From the NCBI GenBank assembly GCA_958447445.1, contig CAUDAE010000064.1:1-10812 (forward strand): DNA of 10,812 nt, read 5' to 3'. The translations under genes and the position numbers were made by a program. Below the pieces are notes generated by a model. It saw only the letters and a list, made by a program, of their open reading frames with translations. It had not been told where the DNA came from and ran no database searches. The DNA is from an uncultured Collinsella sp. GTDB taxonomy: Bacteria; Actinomycetota; Coriobacteriia; Coriobacteriales; Coriobacteriaceae. Shown one piece after another: positions 1 to 6,040 of the stretch; positions within the stretch are counted from its first letter, which is position 1, and each line of letters opens with the position of its first letter.

Positions 1-1454
1 CCGACGACCGCCGTCGCCGCGCTGCCATCGCCCGCATTGAGCTGTTTGAGCCCGTGGGCAAGGGCGACCTGCTGGAGCTTCGCCACGATAACGAATTTGA
101 CCAGTTCCTGACCACCATTGCCGCCGATGATGCCGCCGCCGGCGACATCATCGAATGTCGCGTGCCCCGCAGCATGCCCGAGGGCTGCCGCGTCCGCGTG
201 ATTCGCAGTCAGCGCGCCATCGACGCCGCCGGCGCCGCGCTCAAGCGCGATGTGCTGCGCCGCCGAGCTGTTGACGTGTCCGTCGTGGCGCGCCTGGGCG
301 AGCCGTTTACTGTCACACTCACCTGCTGTGACAACCCCGCGCTCACCGCCACCGCCACGGGCTTCACCGTCGAGGCAGCCAAGACCCGCGCCGTCGAGGC
401 ATCCGATCTGGTTGAGCATGTGGGCCGCATGGGCTCCTCGCCCTTTGAGGCCGTAAGCTTTGACGTTTCGCTCGACGCCGGCTGTGGTATGGGCTTTTCC
501 GCCGTGCACAAGGTGCGCGCCGCCGCTTGTAAGGCGCTGGAAGAGGCCATTCTGGCACCGTACGAGGAGCGCGCGAAAACGCTCGAGCTGCCGGCGATTG
601 TAGCCAGTGATTCCCGCCCCGCGCCCGAGCACTACCGCGATGAGCCGCAAATCTGCGCCACCGTCACCTCGCTCGAGGCCGCCGAGGCCGCTCGCGCCGA
701 GGGTGTAACGCGCATCTACATGACCACCGACGCGCTCGATGCGGCCGAGCTCTCCCCCGCCGATGCATTTGAGCAGGGCATCGTGCCCGTACTCGACGAG
801 GTCTGCCGCGCCGTTGACCACGTACGCGTCGACCCGTGGGTTGTTGCCGGCGCCACGGTCGCTATTGGCAACATCTCTGAGCTTGCCCTGGCCGCCCAGG
901 TTGGCGCCACGGCCGAGATTCGCTCTTGCCTGCCGGTGCACAACACGCCCTGCATGGAGGCGCTTGCCGGGCGCGGAGCCGGTGCGTTTTGGCTCTCGCC
1001 CGAGATCACGCTCGACGAGATTGTCTCGCTCGGCGCCGCCGCGCCCGCGGCTCTGGGCATCACCGTCTTTGGCCGCCCGCGCGTCATGACAAGCGAGCAT
1101 TGCATTCTGCAGGTTGCCAACGGCTGCATCCACGATTGCGCCAACTGCCGCCTGCGTGCCCGCAAGCTCTCGCTCAAGAATATCGACGGAAAGGTCATGC
1201 CGGTGCGTACCGACATCCACGGCCGCTCACACCTGTACGACGCCTACCCCATCGACCTCACGCCTCAGGTTCCTCAGCTGCTCGATGCCGGCGTGCGTCG
1301 TCTCATGGTGGACGGAACGCTGCTCGAGACGGATGAGATCGCCCGTGCCGTCGCTCGCGTCCGTCGCGCCGTCGAGGCAGCTCAAGCCGGCCGCAAGCCC
1401 GCCGCCCGCCTGCGCGGGGCGACTTCGGGCTGCATGTTTGTGGGAATCAGCTAA
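1..1454 (+). CDS. U32-family peptidase / RlhA-like protein, 3' part only (5' end outside the window)
   Basis: The reading frame is open from base 3, so the GTG at 54 is an internal valine and the gene starts left of the window; 483 residues are visible. The C-terminal part has the U32 signature: a cysteine cluster at window residues C367, C375, C379 and C382, just after a Ser-Glu-His, followed by the family's VRTD and GRSHLYDAYPIDL-type stretch. This matches the extended U32 proteins related to E. coli RlhA, which hydroxylates a cytidine in 23S rRNA, and to the tRNA hydroxylase TrhP. Old annotations call such proteins collagenase-like peptidases. The four cysteines probably bind a metal or Fe-S cluster (inference). 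The middle, alanine- and glutamate-rich part looks like the DUF3656-type insert of long U32 proteins. A pseudouridine synthase gene starts 15 bases after the stop, consistent with a joint role in RNA modification. Family call is firm; the exact substrate is not known. Confidence 0.85.
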   Translation, partial: DDRRRRAAIARIELFEPVGKGDLLELRHDNEFDQFLTTIAADDAAAGDIIECRVPRSMPEGCRVRVIRSQRAIDAAGAALKRDVLRRRAVDVSVVARLGEPFTVTLTCCDNPALTATATGFTVEAAKTRAVEASDLVEHVGRMGSSPFEAVSFDVSLDAGCGMGFSAVHKVRAAACKALEEAILAPYEERAKTLELPAIVASDSRPAPEHYRDEPQICATVTSLEAAEAARAEGVTRIYMTTDALDAAELSPADAFEQGIVPVLDEVCRAVDHVRVDPWVVAGATVAIGNISELALAAQVGATAEIRSCLPVHNTPCMEALAGRGAGAFWLSPEITLDEIVSLGAAAPAALGITVFGRPRVMTSEHCILQVANGCIHDCANCRLRARKLSLKNIDGKVMPVRTDIHGRSHLYDAYPIDLTPQVPQLLDAGVRRLMVDGTLLETDEIARAVARVRRAVEAAQAGRKPAARLRGATSGCMFVGIS

Positions 1455-1469
1455 CCGAAAGGCTTGCAC

Positions 1470-2129
1470 GTGAACGAAGAACCTCAAGTCCTCTACTGCG
1501 ACGCCTGGCTTATGGCCATCGACAAGCCCGCCGGCATGATCGTCCACGGCGACGGCACCGGCGAGCGCACGCTCACCGACTACGCCAGCGACCTGCTGCT
1601 GGCGATGGGCGACGGCTTTGCCGCGACCGACATGCAGCCGCTCAACCGCCTGGACCGCAACACCACCGGCGTGGTGCTGTTCTCGCTCGACAAGCAGACG
1701 CAGCCCGCCTTTGACCAGATGATTATCGACCACGCTTTCGAAAAGCACTACCTAGCGCTCGCCGAGGGCAAGATCGACTGGAACGAAAAGCTCATCGACA
1801 AGCCCATCGCCCGCGACCGTCACGACAGCCGAAAGATGCGCGTCGGCGCCAGCGGCAAGCCGTCTCAAACGCGCGTGAAGGTGCTCAAACGCCTTAAGAG
1901 CCGTCGTGGCCTGCCCACGCGCTCGTATATCGATGTCGAGCTGCTCACCGGCCGTAAGCATCAGATCCGCGTGCACCTGGCAAGCGAGCGCCATCCCCTG
2001 GTTGGCGACGACCTGTACGGCACACCGCGTCCTTGCGGCCTCATGCTCCATGCCCACAGCGTGTCCTTCACGCATCCCGTAACCGGCGAGCACATCCACA
2101 TCGAAGCCCCCTGCCCCTGGGAGCCCTAA
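1470..2129 (+). CDS. RluA-family pseudouridine synthase, single catalytic domain
   Basis: Converts uridine to pseudouridine in rRNA or tRNA. Of 219 residues, KPAGM (19-23) is the usual N-terminal motif. The catalytic loop reads NRLDRNTTG (59-67), with the nucleophile Asp62; most family members have His where Asn59 stands. Later come KHYLA (92-96) and the conserved TGRKHQIRVHL region (160-170), then HPLVGDDLYG (175-184). There is no N-terminal S4 RNA-binding domain, so this is the short form. The GTG at 1470 was chosen because an AAAGG ribosome site lies 7 bases before it; the in-frame TTG at 1464 would leave almost no spacing. It follows the U32 gene by 15 bases and is surely co-transcribed. 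Its stop codon is inside the left arm of a stem-loop (2127-2169) that may help end transcription. The RNA position modified cannot be told from sequence. Confidence 0.9.
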   Translation: MNEEPQVLYCDAWLMAIDKPAGMIVHGDGTGERTLTDYASDLLLAMGDGFAATDMQPLNRLDRNTTGVVLFSLDKQTQPAFDQMIIDHAFEKHYLALAEGKIDWNEKLIDKPIARDRHDSRKMRVGASGKPSQTRVKVLKRLKSRRGLPTRSYIDVELLTGRKHQIRVHLASERHPLVGDDLYGTPRPCGLMLHAHSVSFTHPVTGEHIHIEAPCPWEP

Positions 2130-2169
2130 AACCCGCCAAAAAGGGACAGGTTTATTTTGGCAGGTTTTA
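2127..2169 (+). repeat. GGGACAG-loop stem-loop A at the end of the pseudouridine synthase gene
   Basis: Arms 2127-2141 and 2155-2169 pair in 14 of 15 positions (the C2134/A2162 pair fails) around a 13-base loop, AGGGACAGGTTTA. The left arm contains the TAA stop of the pseudouridine synthase gene. The right arm ends in GGTTTTAT, so it could also work as a weak intrinsic terminator on the + strand. It shares loop length and GGGACAG with the hairpins at 2521-2557 and 4644-4672, but not the stem sequence. Confidence 0.7.
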
Positions 2170-2220
2170 TCTGGGCAAACGTCAAAACCACCACGATGGC
2201 TCAGCCGTGGCGCCAAAACG

Positions 2221-2436
2221 TCTCGATCTGTAACAGTTAAAACCCATTTTCCGGTCTATCTGTTACAGATCGAGACACTCAAATCCCCCTCAAGGGAAAA
2301 TCTCAATCTGTAACAGTAACTCGGCAAAATCCGTCCCAGATGTTACAGATTGAGAAAAAGGGACGGCGCGGTTCGGAAGTATCTCAATCTGTAACACCTA
2401 GCCTACTTTTAACGGTCCAGTTGTTACAGACTTAGA
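2221..2436. repeat. Array of three 55-base hairpins with a period of 80-81 bases
   Basis: Units lie at 2221-2275, 2301-2355 and 2382-2436. Each has a 16-base left arm of the type TCTCRATCTGTAACA, a loop of exactly 23 bases, and the reverse complement of the arm. Unit 1 is perfect over 16 bp, or 17 bp counting flanking G2220/C2276. Unit 2 pairs over 15 bp. Unit 3 has three mismatches. The loops differ in sequence but share a 3' part near CGGTCCAG. Spacers between units are 25 and 26 bases. The array lies between convergent genes, so a promoter operator is unlikely. It may be a dispersed palindromic (REP- or MITE-like) family or a structured RNA; no encoded protein is seen. The structure is certain, the function unknown. 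Confidence 0.9.
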
Positions 2437-2453
2437 CAAGCCGGCAGACAACG

Positions 2454-2491
2454 AAAGCGGCAACGCCCGTGATGGACGTTGCCGCTTTTCT
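2454..2491 (+). terminator. Strong intrinsic terminator, + strand
   Basis: A perfect 12-bp stem (2454-2465 with 2477-2488, AAAGCGGCAACG and its complement) closes an 11-base loop and is followed on the + strand by TTCTATT. It would end any transcript reading through the pseudouridine synthase gene and the hairpin array. On the - strand the bases after the stem (CGTTGTC) are poor in T, so it is a less convincing terminator for the DeoR gene. Confidence 0.8.
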
Positions 2492-2520
2492 ATTGGGAAA
2501 ATTACTCGGTTTTCGTTACT

Positions 2521-2557
2521 AACCACCACAATGGGGACAGGCACCTTTGCGGTGGTT
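2521..2557. repeat. GGGACAG-loop stem-loop B downstream of the DeoR gene
   Basis: Arms 2521-2532 and 2546-2557 pair in 10 of 12 positions, with mismatches at A2528/C2550 and T2532/T2546, around the 13-base loop GGGGACAGGCACC. The outer stem is AACCACC/GGTGGTT. It lies 24 bases beyond the DeoR stop. It may also serve as that operon's 3' end, although the T-run is weak on both strands. Confidence 0.65.
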
Positions 2558-2581
2558 TTGGCCTTAACCTGCCTCTGCTTG

Positions 2582-3328
2582 CTAGACCGTGATGACGTTG
2601 TCCATTGCCCGGTACTTGGCGGGGACCTCGCCTGCGGTAATAATCGTTGCGTCGCGGAAGTCCGCAAACTTGACGGGCGCCACCATGCCAAATTTGCTGG
2701 CGTCCGAGATTACGAAGCGCTTGGCCGTATGGCGCATCGAGATGCGCTTTACTTGCGCCTCCTCGATATCGGGCGCCGTGAAGCCCTGCTCGGCAGCAAT
2801 GCCGTTAGAACCCCAAAACCCACAGTTGAAGTTGTAGTGGTCTAGGGTTGCCAAGGCATCGGGGCCAACGAGCGCCTCGGTCTCGGGCTTGAGCTCGCCA
2901 CCCAACACCACAGTGCGCATGCCGCGCAGGGCGAGATGCTGAGCATGGAGCACGGAGTCGGTCACGTAGGTGACACCTTCAAGGTGTGGAAGATGCTCGA
3001 TGAGCTTGAGCGTCGTCGAGCCCGAGTCGATGTATACAAAGCTCTCGGGCTCCACAAGCGCCGCCGCACGGGCGCAGATACGCTCCTTGTCGTCGTTATG
3101 GAGGTCGCTGCGCTCATTGAGCGTTAGGTCGCGCGTCACGTGCGCGCGCTCAAGACTCGTCGCTCCGCCGTGGACCTTGGCGATACGGTGCGCTCGATCG
3201 AGCGTCTGCAGGTCGCGCCGAATGGTAGACGCCGTCACGCCCAGGGTATCGGCAAGCTCTGGCACAGTAACCGAGCCAGCCTGCTGCACCATCGACACAA
3301 TCGCGTTGAGCCTATCTTCCGCAAGCAT
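2582..3328 (-). CDS. DeoR-family transcriptional regulator
   Basis: 248 residues, the usual family length. An N-terminal winged helix-turn-helix spans about residues 5-57, with recognition helix TASTIRRDL (32-40) and the family's KVHGGA (51-56). The C-terminal phosphosugar-sensor domain has DSGSTT (101-106), GGEL (143-146), GSNGI (173-177) and DASKFG (209-214). Family members usually repress sugar-use genes and release DNA when a sugar phosphate binds. The ATG at 3328 follows the oxidoreductase stop by 3 bases, and its ribosome site (GGAGGAG) is inside the 3' end of that gene, so translation is probably coupled. It most likely controls its own operon through the repeats at 4508-4587 (inference). 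The sugar is not recognisable. Confidence 0.92.
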   Translation of the reverse strand: MLAEDRLNAIVSMVQQAGSVTVPELADTLGVTASTIRRDLQTLDRAHRIAKVHGGATSLERAHVTRDLTLNERSDLHNDDKERICARAAALVEPESFVYIDSGSTTLKLIEHLPHLEGVTYVTDSVLHAQHLALRGMRTVVLGGELKPETEALVGPDALATLDHYNFNCGFWGSNGIAAEQGFTAPDIEEAQVKRISMRHTAKRFVISDASKFGMVAPVKFADFRDATIITAGEVPAKYRAMDNVITV

Positions 3329-3331
3329 CGC

Positions 3332-4411
3332 CTACTCCTCCTCGGGGTACACGACTCCCCAGTCGGCGCGGAGCTTGGTCATAAGCTCCATAACATCATA
3401 AGCATAATCCAGCAGCTCGCGCTTGGAGTCGTCGCCGGCAACCGCCTTCTCGAGGTCGGCCATCTCGTAGCACAGGGCATAAGCCTCGGTGCCGGCGTGG
3501 ACCTCCTCGCGGTGGCCGTCCGCAGTCCACACAATGGTCGCGTGATCGGCACGCGGATACTCGTTGACCTCGATATAGCACTTGTCAAAGCTGATGACCG
3601 AGCGCTTGGGCTGCTTGGAGTGAAGCGTAAGACTCACAACACCCAGCTGCTGCTCGGCATTACGGCAGACGATGCCGCCCGCAACGTCAACGCCGGTCTC
3701 ACAGGTGTTGCCCAGCGAAACGACCTCAGCGGGCTGGCTTGCCATAAAGAGGCGCATAACGGACAGAGCATAGACGCCAATGTCGAGCATGGCACCGCCA
3801 GCAAGGTTGCGATTGTAGAAACGGTTGGTCAGATCGCCGTACTCCTTGTAGCTGCCAAAGTTGAGCTGAGCGAGGTTCATGCGGCCAAACTCAGCGGCAT
3901 CCATGCGGCGGCGCAGCTCTTGATATAAGGGCATGTGGAGCACCGTTGTAGCGTCCATAAGGACCACGTTATGCTCGTCGGCAATGGCACGTGCCTCGTC
4001 GAGCTCGGCGGAGTTGAGGGTAATGGCCTTTTCGCAGAGCACGTGCTTGCCAGCTGACAGGGCGGCGCGCAGGTAGGTGATATGCGTGTTATGCGGAGTG
4101 GTGATATAGATCGCGTCGATGTTAGGGTCGGCATAGAGGTCCTCGGCCGTTTCATAGACCTTCTCGATGCCATACTGCTCGGCAAAAGCTTGAGCCTTTG
4201 ACAGCGTGCGATTAGCGACGCCCGCAAGCTTGCGACCGGCAAGAGCGAGAGACTGGGCCATCTGGTTGGCGATAACGCCGCACCCAATCACAGCCCAACG
4301 AAGCTCGGGAGCCGTAAAGATGTCGTTAGGGAACGGCTTGTCCTGGACCGAAGCAAATGCTGCTTTGGCGGCTGCCGCGGCGTCGAATGGAGCCTGCTTG
4401 GAATCTGCCAT
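3332..4411 (-). CDS. Gfo/Idh/MocA-family NAD(P)-dependent oxidoreductase
   Basis: 359 residues. The Rossmann fold starts near residue 38 with GCGVIA (43-48), giving the GxGxxA dinucleotide-binding loop; the 35 residues before it are an alanine-rich extension. ITTPHNTH (103-110) and CEKAI (126-130) follow. The latter replaces the usual EKP of the family, keeping Glu127 and Lys128 but with Ala129 for Pro. The substrate domain has GGAMLDIGVY (205-214), with Asp210 and Tyr214 where many members have Asp and His. Such enzymes oxidise or reduce sugars, inositols or dihydrodiols in the cytoplasm. Its stop and the DeoR start are 3 bases apart. An AGGAGA site precedes the ATG by 6 bases. The substrate cannot be named; sugar or polyol metabolism is suggested only by the DeoR partner. 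Confidence 0.9.
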   Translation of the reverse strand: MADSKQAPFDAAAAAKAAFASVQDKPFPNDIFTAPELRWAVIGCGVIANQMAQSLALAGRKLAGVANRTLSKAQAFAEQYGIEKVYETAEDLYADPNIDAIYITTPHNTHITYLRAALSAGKHVLCEKAITLNSAELDEARAIADEHNVVLMDATTVLHMPLYQELRRRMDAAEFGRMNLAQLNFGSYKEYGDLTNRFYNRNLAGGAMLDIGVYALSVMRLFMASQPAEVVSLGNTCETGVDVAGGIVCRNAEQQLGVVSLTLHSKQPKRSVISFDKCYIEVNEYPRADHATIVWTADGHREEVHAGTEAYALCYEMADLEKAVAGDDSKRELLDYAYDVMELMTKLRADWGVVYPEEE

Positions 4412-4640
4412 TATGTGTCTCCTGTGTCATAGAACGTCTTGCATTTCTGACAGCTCTATATTCGCACAAACACGCGCGTCTGTGCGCGTTCTTGCGTATC
4501 TCACCGCTAAACGGTCATTATTGCCCCGTAAACGGCTCATATATACGCATAGCTGCGTAATTAAACGCAATCTAACGCGCATAAACGCGCACACAAGCAA
4601 TTTATACAGCACGACCCGCTCATTTATGCTTACCCAGTTA
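4412..4640 (-). promoter_or_regulatory. Upstream region of the oxidoreductase-DeoR operon with phased TAAACG repeats
   Basis: This gene-free stretch is AT-richer than its surroundings. TAAACG (+ strand) occurs at 4508, 4529, 4562 and 4582, spaced 21, 33 and 20 bases, close to whole helical turns; a related TAACGC lies at 4573. A short inverted repeat ACGCGC/GCGCGT spans 4472-4489. DeoR-family proteins often bind short repeats near their own promoters, so this is a likely operator region. Several AT-rich -10-like hexamers exist on the - strand, but I find no convincing -35 partner and do not place the start site. Confidence 0.5.
4544..4559. promoter_or_regulatory. Perfect inverted repeat TACGCA-TAGC-TGCGTA
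   Basis: Two perfectly complementary 6-base arms are separated by 4 bases, in the middle of the TAAACG repeat region. The size fits a protein dimer site. TGCGTA also occurs alone at 4493-4498. Confidence 0.45.
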
Positions 4641-4643
4641 GGG

Positions 4644-4672
4644 TACTCATTTAAGTCTGTCCCCAATGAGTA
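4644..4672 (-). repeat. GGGACAG-loop stem-loop C
   Basis: Arms 4644-4651 (TACTCATT) and 4665-4672 (AATGAGTA) pair perfectly over 8 bp around a 13-base loop. Read on the - strand the loop is GGGGACAGACTTA. It lies just beyond the terminator of the ribosomal operon and upstream of the oxidoreductase promoter region. Its loop matches those at 2142-2154 and 2533-2545. Confidence 0.7.
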
Positions 4673-4674
4673 GG

Positions 4675-4715
4675 GATAGAAAAAGGCCCGGGTGCCTTGG
4701 GGCATCCGGGCCTTT
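4675..4715 (-). terminator. Strong intrinsic terminator of the ribosomal protein operon
   Basis: Arms 4682-4696 and 4701-4715 pair over 15 bp, all Watson-Crick except one wobble-type position, with a 4-base loop. On the - strand the stem AAAGGCCCGG... is followed by TTTTTCTATCC. It starts 26 bases after the rplX stop, so the operon ends here and does not run on into spc genes. Confidence 0.92.
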
Positions 4716-4741
4716 GCTAGCAACTTGATGTTGCGGGCAGC

Positions 4742-5047
4742 TTAGAACTTGTGGCCGCACTTCTTGCAGACGCGCAGCTTGTTCTTGCCGTCCTTCTCGT
4801 GACCGACGCGGGTAACCTTACCGCACTCGGGGCAAACGAGATTGACGTTGGAGGCGTCGATGGGAGCCTCCTGCGAAACGATGCCACCCTGCTGGTTGGC
4901 AGCGTTGGGCTTGACGGCCTTCTTGACGACCGAAACGCCCTCGACAACGACCTTGTTCTCGGCGGGGAGAGCACGCAGGACAACGCCCTGCTTGCCGCGA
5001 TCCTTACCAGAGAGAACCTGGACCTTATCGCCCTTCTTGATATACAT
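4742..5047 (-). CDS. rplX: 50S ribosomal protein L24
   Basis: 101 residues, normal length. L24 starts assembly of the 50S subunit by binding the 5' domain of 23S rRNA. The KOW motif is at the N-terminus (IKKGDKVQVLSGKDRG, 3-18). A C-terminal zinc-ribbon-like pair, C72-x2-C75 and C94-x2-C97, is common in bacterial L24. A GGGGAG site precedes the ATG by a few bases; the gene begins 13 bases after rplN. It is the last gene of the operon here, which is unusual because rplE normally follows. Confidence 0.97.
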   Translation of the reverse strand: MYIKKGDKVQVLSGKDRGKQGVVLRALPAENKVVVEGVSVVKKAVKPNAANQQGGIVSQEAPIDASNVNLVCPECGKVTRVGHEKDGKNKLRVCKKCGHKF

Positions 5048-5060
5048 ATATCTCCCCTAA

Positions 5061-5429
5061 CTACAGGGTCTCGGGAGCGAGCGAGACGATCTTCATGTAC
5101 TTCTTGTCACGAAGCTCGCGAGCGACGGGCCCGAAGATACGGGTGCCGACGGGCGAACCATCGTTGTTGATGACAACGCAGGCGTTCTCATCAAAGCGAA
5201 TGTAGGAGCCATCCTTGCGGCGGATCTCCTTAACGGTGCGAACGACGACGCAACGGACAACGTCCTTCTTCTTGACGTTGGCGCCAGGGGTAGCCTCCTG
5301 GACAGCACCGATGAACACATCGCCGATGCCTGCATAACGACGCTTGGAACCGCCAAGCACCTTGATGCAGCGAATCTTGCGAGCGCCGGAGTTGTCGGCG
5401 ACGTTCAGCATGGTTTGCATCTGAATCAT
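5061..5429 (-). CDS. rplN: 50S ribosomal protein L14
   Basis: 122 residues, exactly the usual length. It starts MIQMQTMLNVADNSGAR, the classical L14 N-terminus, and contains GDVFIGAV (36-43) and FGPVARELR (99-107). L14 lies at the subunit interface and binds 23S rRNA near L3 and L19. A GGAGG site stands about 9 bases before the ATG. The 118-base gap to rpsQ upstream is long for this operon and folds strongly; see the leader entry. Confidence 0.98.
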   Translation of the reverse strand: MIQMQTMLNVADNSGARKIRCIKVLGGSKRRYAGIGDVFIGAVQEATPGANVKKKDVVRCVVVRTVKEIRRKDGSYIRFDENACVVINNDGSPVGTRIFGPVARELRDKKYMKIVSLAPETL

Positions 5430-5547
5430 GGTAGATGTTCCTCCGAACTAAGAACCGAAGAGAGGTGCGCAGCCTTTATACGGCCCGTGGTATGCAAGCC
5501 AGGCATACGCACATCTTCGGAAACGTACAAGTCGTAAGAGCGACTGC
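5430..5547 (-). promoter_or_regulatory. Structured leader before rplN (three-way junction RNA)
   Basis: On the - strand RNA, 5520-5514 pairs with 5461-5455 (CCGAAGA/UCUUCGG, 7 bp). Then 5512-5508 pairs with 5469-5465 (GUGCG/CGCAC). Continuing directly, 5507-5503 pairs with 5495-5491 (UAUGC/GCAUA, 7-base loop). A fourth short stem, GGCC/GGCU with a GUAUAAA loop, fills the third branch. This is 17 bp plus the small branch in one nested fold. The outer stem ends about 25 bases before the rplN start and leaves the GGAGG site free. It may be a protein-binding autoregulatory site for rplN-rplX, an RNase site, or may hold an internal promoter. No family name is recognised. Confidence 0.6.
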
Positions 5548-5808
5548 TTATTTAGCGCGCTCGACGACCTCGATGAGGCGCCAGCGCTTCATCTTGGACA
5601 TAGGACGGGTCTCCATAACGCGGACGGTATCGCCCACGCCAGCCGTGCACTCCTCGTCGTGAGCGTGCAGCTTCTTGGAGCTGGTCATCATCTTGCCGTA
5701 CTTGGGGTGACGCTTGCGCTCGGTGATGGTGACAACGATGGTCTTGGCACCGGAGACGGAGGTAACGACACCCGTACGGACCTTACGCGAGTTACGCGAA
5801 TCAGTCAT
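5548..5808 (-). CDS. rpsQ: 30S ribosomal protein S17
   Basis: 86 residues, usual length. S17 is a primary binder of the 16S rRNA 5' domain. The family pattern RTGVVTSVSGAKTIVV (11-26), KRHPKYGK (32-39), HAHDE (48-52), GDTVRVMETRPMSKMKRWRL (59-78) is complete. The ATG follows the rpmC stop by 16 bases, with an AAGGAGAG site. Usual order rpmC-rpsQ is kept. Confidence 0.98.
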   Translation of the reverse strand: MTDSRNSRKVRTGVVTSVSGAKTIVVTITERKRHPKYGKMMTSSKKLHAHDEECTAGVGDTVRVMETRPMSKMKRWRLIEVVERAK

Positions 5809-5824
5809 GTTCTCTCCTTAGGTC

Positions 5825-6040
5825 CTACTCGGCGACAGCGGACTTCTCCGCTGCGATCTCGCGGGCGCGCTGCTCCGTGAGGACGCGAGCGATGTCCTTC
5901 TTCACGGTGTTGACGCGAGCGGTGTTGTCCAGCTGGCTGGTGGCCATCTGGAAACGAAGGTTAAAGAGCTCGGCGCGCATTTCCTTCAGCTTCTCAACGA
6001 GCTGAGCGTCCGAGAGCTCACGAATCTCTGCGGGCTTCAT
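5825..6040 (-). CDS. rpmC: 50S ribosomal protein L29
   Basis: 71 residues forming two long helices, typical of L29. The motif is ELSDAQLVEKLKEMRAELFNLRFQ (8-31), followed by NTARVNTVKKDIARVLTEQ. L29 sits beside L23 at the exit tunnel. Its ATG (6040-6038) overlaps the rplP stop codon by one base (TAATG), and the AGGAGG site lies in the end of rplP, so the two are translationally coupled. Confidence 0.97.
   Translation of the reverse strand: MKPAEIRELSDAQLVEKLKEMRAELFNLRFQMATSQLDNTARVNTVKKDIARVLTEQRAREIAAEKSAVAE

Noticed and set aside
54..56. GTG as start of the U32 gene
   Set aside because: The frame remains open to the window edge with family-like sequence before it, so this is an internal Val.
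2189..2208. Fourth hairpin of the GGGACAG family
   Set aside because: CCACG/CGTGG makes only 5 bp and the loop has no GGGACAG, although the flanking AACCACCAC resembles hairpin B.
2221..2436. CRISPR array
   Set aside because: The repeats are only about 16 bases, alternate in orientation and form hairpins with each other; no cas genes are near.
3140..3928. + strand open frame opposite the DeoR and oxidoreductase genes
   Set aside because: Both - strand genes have full domain motifs; the antisense product has none.
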